A stretch of DNA of 64,000 nt. It comes from UBA9676 sp963730065 (GTDB taxonomy: Bacteria; Actinomycetota; Actinomycetes; Streptosporangiales; Streptosporangiaceae). Of this stretch, positions 1 to 10,263 are shown piece after piece. The notes beneath the pieces are model-generated. The model saw nothing but the letters and a program-made list of their open reading frames with translations. It had not been told where the DNA came from and did no database searches. The number at the start of each line of letters is the position of its first letter. Position 1 is the first letter of the stretch. The position numbers and the translations under genes are program-made. Location: NCBI GenBank assembly GCA_963730065.1, contig CAVSQL010000025.1, forward strand, positions 62,001 to 126,000, in the 5' to 3' direction.

Positions 1-2247
1 TGGCGCGATGGCCTGGAGCGCGCCCGCGACGATGACCGGGGCGGACCGGTAGTTGCGCGTCAGGTGGACCGTCGTGGCCCCCGGATAGTCCGCACCGAAA
101 CGCAGGAAGAAACCCACATCCGCGCCGCGGAAACCATAGATGGCCTGGTCGGGGTCGCCGATGACAGTGAGCCCCGTGCCGTCCCCGCTCAGCAGGGACA
201 GCAGCGCGTACTGGCTGGTGTCGATGTCCTGGTACTCGTCGACGCTGATCAGCGGCCAGCGCCCGCGCAGCCGGTCCGCCAGCGCGGGATCATCACCCAG
301 CAGCGTCACCGGCAGGTCGACCAGGCCGTCGAAGTCGACCAGGTCGTGCGCGGCCAGGGCCTTGCCGAGCTCGGCCCGCCGCTCCGGGTCGGTGGCGGCG
401 GCCGCGAGCAGCTGCCGGGCGGCGCGCGGCGAGCCCGCGACCTCCGCCGCGACGCCCAGCCTGGCCGGCTCGTCGGCGATGCCGAAATCAGGGGTCAGGC
501 CCGCCCGGGCGGCGTGCTCCCGGAGGATCATCAGGCCAAGCCCGTGGAAGGTGGTGACGGTCAGCCGGCCCGCCTGGTCCGGGGCCAGCTGGTCCAGCCG
601 CTCGCGCAGCTCCCGGGCCGCCCGGCGGGTGAAGGTGAGGGCGAGGCAGGTCTCGGGCAGCCGGCCGCCCTCGGCCGCCTGTGCCGCGATCCGGTAGGTG
701 AGCGTGCGCGTCTTGCCCGTGCCCGGTCCCGCGATGATCATCAATGGACCGGCCGCCTCGGCGGCCGCCCGCTGATCGGGGTCGAGCCCGTCCAGCAGGG
801 ATGCCGGCGCCGCCCGTTTGGCATGCGAAACGCCTGCCGGTGCTGGCTCGATGGCCTTTGGCCCGGCCCGTCCGGGGCCGGCCGTCTCCGGGGCGGGACC
901 CGTGCCCGCGGCCGCCCGGAGCCCGGGGGCGGGCGCGGCGGCGCCCCCGGCCGGGATCGGTGCCCAGGCCGCCGGCAGGTCGAACAGGGACGCGGACGGG
1001 GCCAGTTCCTCCGGGCGCATCAGCCGGATCACGCCGTACTCCCCGTCGTAGCCGGCCTCCTTGATGACCTCGCCCCGGCGCAGCCGGGTGACCGCCTCCG
1101 CGAGCAGGCTGCCCCCGGCCCGGCCCAGCTCGGTCACGTCGGTCTCGCACAGGATGCGCAGCTCCGGGCCGAAGGTGGCGACGAGCCGGTCCACCTCGGC
1201 GGTGACCGCTTTGCTCTTCGGGCCGGTGGCCTTGATCTCGCCGACGATCTCCGGCAGGGACACCAGGTTGAGGAATCTGGCCGCCCCGGCCGGCTGCTGG
1301 CCCGGCGGCCGGTCGGCCAGTTCGGACACGCGATGCAGCACCCCGACCGTGAGCGGCTTGCCGCAGCCCGGGCAGGTTCCCGAGTGCACGTCGGTCTGGC
1401 TGGGCTCGAACCGGATCCCGCATTTGCGGTGCCCGTCCAGGTGATAGCGGCCGCCCTCGGGGTGGAAGTTGATGGTCCCGGCGAGCCCCGAGCCGGTGCG
1501 CAGCGCATCCGCCATGGCGAAGTAGTCCAGCCCGGTGCCGAATGTGGTCGCCTCCCGGCCGATCATCGGCGGTGAATGGGCGTCGGAGTTGCTCACCAGC
1601 CGGTAGCGGTCGAGCCCCGAGCACATCCAGTTCATCGGTGGATCGGAGGAGAGCCCGGTCTCGACCGCGAAGATATGGTCAGCGAGGTCGAGGTAGCAGT
1701 CGGCCACCGCGTCGAATCCCGATTTGGATCCCAGCACAGCGAACCACGGCGTCCAGATGTGCGCGGGCACCAGGTAGCATCCCGGCCCCCCATTCAGCGT
1801 GATCTCCAGCAGGTGACGCGAGTCAAGGCCGAGGATGGGCCGGCCGTCGGACGCCAGGTTCCCGATCTTGCCCAGGGCGGCGGTGATTGCGCCCGCCGCC
1901 TCGAATGTGGGCGCATAGAGAAGGTGGTGGACCTTCCTTGTCACCCCGTCGCGTTTGTAGATGGTGGAGATCTCGGCCGAGAGCAGGAACCGCACCTGCG
2001 GGTCGCAACTGGCCGGGGTGGTCCGCTCCAGTTCCGCCTGGAGGCCCGGGCGGAGGCGCAGCAGGCCCGGTTCGGCCGGCTCGAGTGACTCGGCGAGTTC
2101 CGCGGCCCAGGCCGGGTGGGTGAAGTCGCCGGTGCCGACCACGGTGACGCCTTTGCGCACCGCCCACCATGCCAGCGTCCCGGCGTCGCAGTTCTTGCTG
2201 CAGGCGCGGGAGAAGCGCGAGTGGATGTGCAGGTCCGCGTGAAACAT
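1..2247 (-). CDS. PHP endonuclease (EndoQ-like)-UvrD helicase fusion, 3' end cut by window edge
   Basis: Reading leftward from an ATG at 2245-2247, the frame stays open to base 1 (749 residues, C-terminus missing). The N-terminal ~400 residues are a PHP/EndoQ-type metal-dependent nuclease: HADLHIHSRFS near the start gives the metal-binding HxH, followed by STGDFTHP-like and SNSDAHSP motifs and a cysteine cluster ending CPGCGKP that should bind zinc. After an Ala/Pro-rich linker comes a superfamily 1 helicase core with Walker A (AGPGTGKT), LTFTRRAA, the Walker B box VDEYQD, GDPDQAIYGFRGA and LTRNYRSAP. EndoQ enzymes nick DNA 5' of deaminated bases, and UvrD-type helicases unwind nicked DNA, so a DNA-repair role is inferred. 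No neighbour on the same strand shares an operon with it inside the window. Confidence 0.9.
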   Translation of the reverse strand, partial: MFHADLHIHSRFSRACSKNCDAGTLAWWAVRKGVTVVGTGDFTHPAWAAELAESLEPAEPGLLRLRPGLQAELERTTPASCDPQVRFLLSAEISTIYKRDGVTRKVHHLLYAPTFEAAGAITAALGKIGNLASDGRPILGLDSRHLLEITLNGGPGCYLVPAHIWTPWFAVLGSKSGFDAVADCYLDLADHIFAVETGLSSDPPMNWMCSGLDRYRLVSNSDAHSPPMIGREATTFGTGLDYFAMADALRTGSGLAGTINFHPEGGRYHLDGHRKCGIRFEPSQTDVHSGTCPGCGKPLTVGVLHRVSELADRPPGQQPAGAARFLNLVSLPEIVGEIKATGPKSKAVTAEVDRLVATFGPELRILCETDVTELGRAGGSLLAEAVTRLRRGEVIKEAGYDGEYGVIRLMRPEELAPSASLFDLPAAWAPIPAGGAAAPAPGLRAAAGTGPAPETAGPGRAGPKAIEPAPAGVSHAKRAAPASLLDGLDPDQRAAAEAAGPLMIIAGPGTGKTRTLTYRIAAQAAEGGRLPETCLALTFTRRAARELRERLDQLAPDQAGRLTVTTFHGLGLMILREHAARAGLTPDFGIADEPARLGVAAEVAGSPRAARQLLAAAATDPERRAELGKALAAHDLVDFDGLVDLPVTLLGDDPALADRLRGRWPLISVDEYQDIDTSQYALLSLLSGDGTGLTVIGDPDQAIYGFRGADVGFFLRFGADYPGATTVHLTRNYRSAPVIVAGALQAIAP

Positions 2248-2625
2248 GCCGCTCGAATACTGCCACGGGCGGCCGACATCGGGACCGGATACACGCCGCG
2301 CGAGCTGCTGTCTTGGCGCCGTTGCCCAGGGCTCCGCGGGCTGGCTTGGGACGGGGAGTGGCGCGCTGGTCGTGCCCGAGGCGCGCGGGTGGGTGGTCTT
2401 GGTCTGGCACGCTACGCCCGCTTCCGCCCTGGGCAACGGCGCCTGCTTCCGCGCACACCCTGTGTCGGGTCCCGCCGTGCGGGGTCTGGCTGCGGGCCTG
2501 CCCACGGTTTGTCCGGGCATGGGTATCCCGGCGGGGGGAGGCCGGGGCCGGGGCAGGCGGGGGGATAGGTGACAATGCCAGGTGGGACGGTGACGGACCG
2601 GACTCGGGCGGGAAAGGAGGCCGGC
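2248..2625. other. Intergenic region between the UvrD fusion and a small membrane protein gene
   Basis: This 378-base stretch lies between two divergently transcribed genes, so it should hold both promoters. The only clear structure is a perfect 18-bp inverted repeat at 2315-2332 and 2426-2443 (listed separately). I see no convincing small gene or RNA gene. Confidence 0.5.
2315..2443. repeat. Perfect 18-bp inverted repeat with 93-bp spacer
   Basis: GGCGCCGTTGCCCAGGGC at 2315-2332 is the exact reverse complement of 2426-2443. The arms enclose 93 bases with no recognisable coding content. The size (129 bp) and perfect ends fit either a miniature inverted-repeat element or a long RNA hairpin. 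No direct target duplication is obvious at the flanks. Confidence 0.75.
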
Positions 2626-2832
2626 ATGCTCCAGGATCTGGCGGCACTGACTCCGCCGCTGGTTGTGTGCGCCGCCTTCCTGATCGGGGTGGTTCTGTTC
2701 CTGCGCCGGCAGATGGGGGCGGGGGGCCAGCCCGCGGATCCCGACGACGAGGCTGATATTCATGTTGATGGCAGTAATGCCGATACTGATGATCCCAAAG
2801 CCGCGTCGCCAGACGATCGAGGTATGTCATAG
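2626..2832 (+). CDS. Small single-pass membrane protein, unknown function
   Basis: This frame encodes 68 residues. The ATG at 2626 follows a very strong ribosome-binding site (GGAAAGGAGG, 2611-2620), which selects it over upstream in-frame starts. One hydrophobic segment (about residues 9-26, PPLVVCAAFLIGVVLFL) is followed by a basic RR pair and an acidic, hydrophilic tail (PADPDDEADIHVDG). This suggests a membrane anchor with a cytoplasmic tail. The 3' part is noticeably less GC-rich than surrounding genes. I recognise no family. Confidence 0.65.
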   Translation: MLQDLAALTPPLVVCAAFLIGVVLFLRRQMGAGGQPADPDDEADIHVDGSNADTDDPKAASPDDRGMS

Positions 2833-2993
2833 TTCGGTTAGGCCGAACGCACCCCGCGCGGCTGTGCGATAGAGCATCTGCCGATTGATGACAGCCCATC
2901 TATGACGTGATTACAGAGAGTTACGTGTATCTTCGTTAGCGTCTACCTGACTTGCCCATGGCGAACTCGTTAGTGAATCTCCGGGCGGTCGAA

Positions 2994-3021
2994 TTGTCAA
3001 ACACATGAGTCCTGGTATATG
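2994..3021 (+). promoter_or_regulatory. Putative lsr2 promoter with overlapping inverted repeat
   Basis: TTGTCA (2994-2999) and TATATG (3016-3021) are separated by 16 bases and lie about 45 bases before the lsr2 start. An imperfect 12-bp inverted repeat (TGTCAAACACAT / ATATGTTTGGCA) spans the same segment. The region is unusually AT-rich for this genome, as expected for a site that Lsr2 itself could bind. The promoter assignment is inferred from sequence only. Confidence 0.45.
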
Positions 3022-3064
3022 TTTGGCACCCAATAAATAGATGCTCCAGCGGAAGGGCTGGCCC

Positions 3065-3400
3065 GTGGCACAGAAGACAGTGGTGACGGTCGTGTGTGAC
3101 CTTCCACATGACGGTGAGGTCGAGGGGACGGAGACGGTTTCGTTCGCCTTTGACGGGACCGCCTATGAGATCGACGTGTGCGCTACGCACGCGAAGGAAC
3201 TGCGCGAGAAGTTCGGGCAGTACACAGAACACGCTCGCCGGGCCAGCGCCTCCGGTGGCCGTCGCCGCCGCGCGCGCAGCGGGCCGGGCCGTGAGCGCAG
3301 TTCGGAAATCCGGGCCTGGGCCAAGCAGCGCGGGCACAAGGTCAGCGAGCGCGGCCGTATCCCCGCCGCGATCATCGCCGAGTACGAGTCCTCGCACTAG
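3065..3400 (+). CDS. lsr2: Lsr2-family nucleoid-associated protein with Cys/His pairs
   Basis: The protein has 111 residues, the usual Lsr2 length, when read from the GTG at 3065 (AAGGG precedes it). An in-frame ATG at 3041 would add an atypical N-terminus. The N-terminal dimerisation half has ETVSFAFDGTAYEID. The basic linker GRRRRARSG is followed by the C-terminal DNA-binding half (IRAWAKQRGHKVSERGRIP), which contains the RGR AT-hook-like motif. Lsr2 binds AT-rich DNA, bridges it and silences foreign genes, the actinobacterial counterpart of H-NS. Unlike mycobacterial Lsr2 it carries CDLPH and CATH, a possible zinc-binding Cys/His set. A strong terminator follows the gene, so it is probably monocistronic. 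Confidence 0.93.
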   Translation: MAQKTVVTVVCDLPHDGEVEGTETVSFAFDGTAYEIDVCATHAKELREKFGQYTEHARRASASGGRRRRARSGPGRERSSEIRAWAKQRGHKVSERGRIPAAIIAEYESSH

Positions 3401-3436
3401 AACCTCTGGACGAACTCCCCGGCGGCCCGCACAGGG

Positions 3437-3478
3437 CCCCCGGGCGCGGAGCCGGTAGTCCCGCGCCCGGGGGTGTTT
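3437..3478 (+). terminator. Rho-independent terminator after lsr2
   Basis: A perfect 13-bp GC-rich stem (CCCCCGGGCGCGG at 3437-3449, complement at 3461-3473) with an 11-base loop is followed by TGTTT. It sits 36 bases past the lsr2 stop codon. Confidence 0.8.
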
Positions 3479-3656
3479 GCGGCCCGCGCCCCGGTGCGCC
3501 GCGCGCGGCCCTTGGCCGTCTCGGTTGCCGAGCCATCGGGGTGGCGGGCGCCTCACTTCTTGCGGCGTCCCGCCGGTCGCGCTCACGGTCTCCCACCGGT
3601 CGCGGCTGCCCGGCCTGGCAGCCGCCGTTTTGTGCTGCAGCCGCGCCAGAAACAGA

Positions 3657-3683
3657 GCCAGCACCCTCCTGCCGGGGCCTCTA
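3657..3683. repeat. 27-base dispersed repeat, copy 1
   Basis: The 27 bases match 7455-7481 with only two differences. They contain CTGCCGGGGCCTCTA. Copy 1 lies in the clpC leader region and copy 2 covers the first codons of mutY. A shorter related piece (CTCCTGCCGGGG) recurs near 3752. Confidence 0.7.
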
Positions 3684-3883
3684 GGCATACGTTCGCTCGC
3701 GGCGTAGCCGGGAACACACCCCCCCTTAGCAGGGGTTGGATGGGATGAACGCCCTCCTGCCGGGGAACATTTCTCATGCGCGAACAAAGTCGCGCGCCGC
3801 GTCATCCGGCATGCGGGCTACCATGCGGGAAGGACGGGGCCGGACATCAGGGCCCTCCCCGACCGCTCTGTAAGGGAGCGTAG

Positions 3884-6418
<2,535 letters not shown>

Positions 6419-6437
6419 GCGGCTGCCGCAGCGATCA

Positions 6438-6467
6438 GCGGCCCGGGCCAGTGGTGGCCCGGGCCGC
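6438..6467 (+). terminator. Terminator after clpC (bidirectional, also faces mutY)
   Basis: A perfect 13-bp stem (GCGGCCCGGGCCA, 6438-6450, with 6455-6467) encloses a 4-base loop and is followed by TTGCGTTG. It lies between the convergent clpC and mutY genes and could stop transcription from both sides. Confidence 0.75.
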
Positions 6468-6496
6468 TTGCGTTGCCGCGGCCCACGGGCCCAGGG

Positions 6497-7486
6497 TCAC
6501 TGGCCGGCCGGTGCCCGGACGCGGCCATCGGGCGGGTGGGCGGGCAGTGCGTAGCCGCCGTCGGGGTGATGCTCGGCCAGCCCGTCGGTGACCAGGCTGG
6601 CCAGCGCCCGGCCGCGCTGGGCGTCGTCCGGCCAGGCGGCGTCAAGATGAGCCCGGGGCACCGGGCCGTCCGCGTCCCGGAGGATCGCGAGCAGCTGGCC
6701 CCGGCATTGCCGGTCGGTGCCCTGGTAGGGCTGGCCGCCCCGGCGGCCGGGGCCGGAAGGGCTGCCGGCCAGCCGCCATGCGCATGCGGCGGCCACCGGG
6801 CAGGTCCCGCACCGCGGGCGGGCGGCCGTGCAGACCAGGGCGCCGAGTTCCATCACCGCGACCGACCATCGGGCCGCCACTTCCGGCCGTGCGGGGAGCA
6901 GGGAGCGCGCCAGCGCGGTCTCGGCCGCCGTGGGGCTGGGGGCGGGCCATTGGCGGCCAGCGGCCAGCCGCGCGAGCACCCGGCGCACGTTGGTGTCGAG
7001 AACCGGATGGCGCTGGCCGAATGCGAAGCTCGCCACCGCCGCGGCCGTGTACGAGCCCACCCCGGGCAGCGCGAGCAGGGCGTCGATCGAGTCGGGGACC
7101 TCCCCGTCATGCCGCTCGCTGATCACGCGGGCCGCCGTGTGCAGGCGGAGCGCGCGGCGCGGGTAACCGAGCCGGCCCCATTGCCGCAGGGCGTCCGCGG
7201 GCGAGGCCGCGGCCAGCGCGGGCGGGGTGGGCCACCGGGCCAGCCACGCCTCATACGCGGGCCGCACCCGCGTCACCGGCGTCTGCTGCAGCATGACCTC
7301 GCTGACCAGCACCGCCCAGGCGCTGGCGGTGGCCCTGCGCCAGGGAAGATCGCGCGCGTTCGCGGCGTACCAGCGCAAGATCGACGCGGCCTGCTCGCCA
7401 TCCGGATGCGGATGACCCGCTCCGCGTGGTGCCGGAGGCGGGCCAGAAGGCGGGGCCAGCGCCCTGCTGCCGGGGCCTCTAATCAT
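6497..7486 (-). CDS. mutY: A/G-specific adenine glycosylase MutY
   Basis: MutY removes adenine mispaired with 8-oxoguanine. The protein (329 residues) has the MutY core with catalytic Glu in EVMLQQTPV, the helix-hairpin-helix LPGVGSYTAAA, catalytic Asp in HPVLDTNVRRV, and the C-x6-C-x2-C-x5-C [4Fe-4S] cluster (CTAARPRCGTCPVAAAC). The region after the cluster is short and resembles a small winged helix rather than the full NUDIX-like domain of E. coli MutY. The first ~25 residues are Gly/Pro-rich and are partly encoded by the dispersed 27-base repeat (7455-7481). No good ribosome site precedes the ATG at 7486, so the start is uncertain. It converges on clpC and lies downstream of radA on the same strand. 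Confidence 0.93.
   Translation of the reverse strand: MIRGPGSRALAPPSGPPPAPRGAGHPHPDGEQAASILRWYAANARDLPWRRATASAWAVLVSEVMLQQTPVTRVRPAYEAWLARWPTPPALAAASPADALRQWGRLGYPRRALRLHTAARVISERHDGEVPDSIDALLALPGVGSYTAAAVASFAFGQRHPVLDTNVRRVLARLAAGRQWPAPSPTAAETALARSLLPARPEVAARWSVAVMELGALVCTAARPRCGTCPVAAACAWRLAGSPSGPGRRGGQPYQGTDRQCRGQLLAILRDADGPVPRAHLDAAWPDDAQRGRALASLVTDGLAEHHPDGGYALPAHPPDGRVRAPAGQ
7455..7481. repeat. 27-base dispersed repeat, copy 2 (inside mutY 5' end)
   Basis: Two mismatches to 3657-3683. On the minus strand it encodes the RGPGSRALA part of the MutY N-terminal tail, which has no role in the MutY fold. This suggests the repeat was added to the gene start. Confidence 0.65.
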
Positions 7487-7558
7487 GACGACCGGATCAT
7501 CCCACAGCCGGGCGCGCCAGCGGGTGCCTGGCGGGTGTCAGCGGGTGCCTGGCCGGTG

Positions 7559-9133
7559 TCAGCGGCCGCCCAGGGCGGCCGCTATCGCCTCCCTGACGTC
7601 CTCCACCTCCCGCACATCGGTCAGGCCTCCGTGCCCGGATCCCCGCCCGTTGCCGGTCCTGCTCGTGGCCGTTCCACCGTGCGTGCCGTCCACATCGTGC
7701 GTGCCGTCCACATCATGTGTGCCGTCCACATCGTTTGTGCCGTCCACGACGTGCAGGCCGCCCGGGCGGGACCGGCCGCCCTGGCTGGGTACGCCGCCCT
7801 GGCTGGGTGCGTCGCCCGAGCTGGGCAGGCCGGCCGCGCCGGCCGGCACAATGGCCCGCCGGAAGCCCATGCGTTCCGCCTCCGCGAGCCTGCGGGCCAC
7901 GCCGGGCACCCGCCGCACCTCTCCGGCCAGGCCGACCTCCCCGATGGCCACCACCGAGCCGGGGACGCTCAGGTCGGCGGCGGCGCTGGCCATGGCCAGC
8001 GCCACCGCGAGATCGACGGAAGGCTCGGTGAGGCGGACCCCGCCGACCGTCGCGGCGTAGACGTCGTGCCTGCCGATCTTGACGTCGGCGCGGCGCTGGA
8101 GCACGGCCAGCACCATCCCCACCCGGGCGGAGTCCAGGCCGGAGGTGACTCGGCGCGGGATCTCCAGCGTGGACGCGGCCACCAGCGCCTGCACTTCCGC
8201 CAGCAGCGGGCGGCGGCCTTCCAGCGTCACCGTCACACACGTCCCCGGCACCGGCCGGGCACGCTGCGACACGAACAGCCCGCTCGGGTCGGGCAGGCCG
8301 ATGAGGCCGTACTCGCCGAGCTCGAAGCAGCCCACCTCGTCGGTCGGGCCGAACCGGTTCTTCAGCGCCCGCACCATTCGCAGCTGCTGGTGCCGGTCGC
8401 CTTCGAAGTGCAGAACCACGTCGACCAGGTGCTCCAGCGCCCGCGGGCCGGCGATCGCCCCGTCCTTGGTGACGTGCCCCACCAGCATCGTGGTCAGGGA
8501 CTGCTGCTTGGCCACCGCCATCAGCGCCGAGGTGACCTCACGGATCTGGGTCACCCCGCCCGGGGTCCCGTCCACGCCGGGCGCGGTGATGGTCTGCACC
8601 GAATCGACGATCAGCAACTGCGGCCGGACCGCTTCCACGTGGGCCAGCACGGCGGCCAGCTCGGTCTCGGCGGCGAGGTAGAGACGGGGCCCGACCGCGC
8701 CGATCCGGTCCGCGCGGAGCCGCACCTGCGCCGCCGATTCCTCGCCGGTGACATACAGCACGGTGCCCCCCGACTCGGACGCGAGCGCGCCCGCCTCCAG
8801 CAGGAGGGTGGACTTGCCGACCCCCGGCTCACCGGCCAGCAGCACCACCGCCCCCGGCACGAGGCCGCCGCCCAGGACCCGGTCCAGCTCGTCCAGGCCG
8901 GTTGGCCGGACGCGGGCTGCCTGCGAGTCGACCTCGGTGATGGGAACGGCCGGGGGCCCGGTCACCGCCCCGGCCCGCACCGCCGACCCGAGCCGGCCGC
9001 GGGCCAGCGCCGGCCCGGTGACCTCTTCCACGGTTCCCCAGGCCTGGCATTCGCCGCAGCGGCCGGACCACTTCGTGGTGCGCCAGCCGCACTCCGTGCA
9101 GCGGTACAGCGAGCTGGTGGATGACTTGCCCAT
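7559..9133 (-). CDS. radA: DNA repair protein RadA (Sms), with a repetitive insertion near the C-terminus
   Basis: RadA is a RecA-like helicase that processes recombination intermediates. From ATG 9131-9133 (MGKSSTSSLYRC) the protein has 524 residues, longer than the usual ~450-480. It has an N-terminal C4 zinc finger (C12, C15, C26, C29), Walker A GEPGVGKST, the RadA signature KNRFGPTDEVG, and a C-terminal Lon-like domain (PSVDLAVALAMASA). The extra length is a Gly/Ser-rich insertion just before the last helix, ending in repeated VDGTHD units encoded by an 18-base tandem repeat (7678-7749). It lies upstream of mutY on the same strand, with 72 bases between them. An upstream in-frame start at 9199 would add residues not found in the family. 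Confidence 0.95.
   Translation of the reverse strand: MGKSSTSSLYRCTECGWRTTKWSGRCGECQAWGTVEEVTGPALARGRLGSAVRAGAVTGPPAVPITEVDSQAARVRPTGLDELDRVLGGGLVPGAVVLLAGEPGVGKSTLLLEAGALASESGGTVLYVTGEESAAQVRLRADRIGAVGPRLYLAAETELAAVLAHVEAVRPQLLIVDSVQTITAPGVDGTPGGVTQIREVTSALMAVAKQQSLTTMLVGHVTKDGAIAGPRALEHLVDVVLHFEGDRHQQLRMVRALKNRFGPTDEVGCFELGEYGLIGLPDPSGLFVSQRARPVPGTCVTVTLEGRRPLLAEVQALVAASTLEIPRRVTSGLDSARVGMVLAVLQRRADVKIGRHDVYAATVGGVRLTEPSVDLAVALAMASAAADLSVPGSVVAIGEVGLAGEVRRVPGVARRLAEAERMGFRRAIVPAGAAGLPSSGDAPSQGGVPSQGGRSRPGGLHVVDGTNDVDGTHDVDGTHDVDGTHGGTATSRTGNGRGSGHGGLTDVREVEDVREAIAAALGGR
7678..7749. repeat. Four 18-base tandem repeats inside radA
   Basis: The unit reads CGTGCGTGCCGTCCACAT with small changes in copies 3 and 4. 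The length is a multiple of three, so copy-number change would leave the radA frame intact. It encodes HDVDGT-type hexapeptides. Confidence 0.85.
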
Positions 9134-9219
9134 GCCCGCACCGTAGCGACGGGGTGCGACACTCCGCATAAGCTGACCGGGCAGGAGCGTCCCGGGCAAC
9201 CGGCAGGGAAGGAGTCACG

Positions 9220-10263
9220 TTGAGCCGCGCCGTCAAAGCGCCCAGGCCCCTCATCGCGCTGTCCACAGCCTCGGTCTTTCCGGACCGGGCGCCGGACGCG
9301 TTCGAGGCCGCCGCGCGCCTTGGTTATGACGGGGTCGAGGTCATGGTCTCGGCCGACGCGGTCAGCCAGGACGTTGACGTGCTCCGGCGGCTGGCCGACT
9401 ACCACGGTGTCCCCGTGCTGGCTGTGCACGCGCCGTGCCTGCTCATCACCCAGCGGGTATGGGGGCTCGAGCCATGGGGCAAGCTGGTCCGGGCCAAGGA
9501 GATGGCCGAGAAGCTCGGCGCGCGTGTCGTGGTGGTGCATCCCCCGTTCCGCTGGCAGCGCGACTACGCGAAGGATTTCGGGCCCGGCCTGGAGCGGATG
9601 CGCGAGGAGAGCGACGTCGTGTTCGCCGTGGAGAACATGTACCCACTGCGGGCCGGGGGCGCGGAGGTGGCGGCCTATGCCCCCAACTGGAACCCCGTCC
9701 TGATGGATGTCCCGCACGTCACCCTGGACCTGTCCCACACGGCGGCGTCGGGGTCGGACGCGCTGGTCATGGCCGACGAGCTGGGGAGCCGGCTGTCGCA
9801 TGTGCACATGGCCGACGGCACCGGTGTCACCAACCGGGACGAGCATCTGGTGCCCGGGCGCGGCGCCCAGCCCTGCGCGCCGCTGCTGGAGAAACTCGCC
9901 GCAGACGGGTACCCCGGCACCGTCGTGCTCGAAGTCAACACCCGCCGCGCGACCTCGCGTGAGGCCCGGCTGGCCGACCTGACCGAGGCCCTTGAGTTCA
10001 CCCGCAAGTACCTGGGGCGCCCGGCCCCGGCCGGTGACGGGCCTGCCCCGGCCGACGGGGAGCGCGCCCGGGCCGGCGGGGAGCGCGCCCGGGCCGGCGG
10101 GGAGCGCGCCCGGGCCGGCGGGGAACGTACCCGGGCCGGTGAGGGGCGGGCCCAGCCCGGGGGCAGTGCCAGCCGGGCGGCGTCACCGGGGACGGCCGGT
10201 GCGGGAGCGGCTGGCATGGGGGCGGCCGGCCCCCGCGGTTCGGTCTTGCCGGCATGCCGGTAA
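9220..10263 (+). CDS. Sugar phosphate isomerase/epimerase-like TIM barrel protein
   Basis: The protein has 347 residues from a TTG at 9220 preceded by AGGGAAGGAG. Residues 1-~270 form an AP endonuclease-2/xylose isomerase-like TIM barrel: YDGVEVMV, VLAVHAPCLL, VVVHPPFRWQ, VFAVENMYP, VTLDLSHTAASG, LSHVHMADG and a final VVLEVN. The conserved His, Glu and Asp positions could bind a metal. The substrate cannot be told. The last ~75 residues are low complexity and include four copies of a GERARAG heptapeptide encoded by a 21-base tandem repeat (10057-10140). The stop codon falls within the first unit of the downstream 18-base repeat array. It is divergent from radA across an 86-base gap. Confidence 0.8.
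   Translation: MSRAVKAPRPLIALSTASVFPDRAPDAFEAAARLGYDGVEVMVSADAVSQDVDVLRRLADYHGVPVLAVHAPCLLITQRVWGLEPWGKLVRAKEMAEKLGARVVVVHPPFRWQRDYAKDFGPGLERMREESDVVFAVENMYPLRAGGAEVAAYAPNWNPVLMDVPHVTLDLSHTAASGSDALVMADELGSRLSHVHMADGTGVTNRDEHLVPGRGAQPCAPLLEKLAADGYPGTVVLEVNTRRATSREARLADLTEALEFTRKYLGRPAPAGDGPAPADGERARAGGERARAGGERARAGGERTRAGEGRAQPGGSASRAASPGTAGAGAAGMGAAGPRGSVLPACR
10057..10140. repeat. Four 21-base tandem repeats in the TIM-barrel gene tail
   Basis: Three identical 21-base units (10057-10119) and one diverged unit (10120-10140) encode GERARAG repeats in frame. This is a minisatellite-like expansion in the C-terminal tail. Confidence 0.85.

Larger units (their letters stand above)
3401..3883. other. 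lsr2-clpC intergenic region
   Basis: This 483-base stretch contains the lsr2 terminator (3437-3478) and one copy of a 27-base dispersed repeat (3657-3683). The clpC promoter must lie here but I cannot pin it. I see no supported coding sequence. The open frames crossing it lack ribosome-binding sites and family similarity. Confidence 0.5.

Noticed and set aside
3691..3704. ClgR-like box (GTTCGCT...GCG) upstream of clpC
   Set aside because: The half-site spacing is one base short of the pattern I remember for ClgR, and no second copy supports it.
6473..9124. 883-codon plus-strand frame over mutY and radA
   Set aside because: Antisense shadow of two recognised repair genes; low-complexity translation and no ribosome-binding site.
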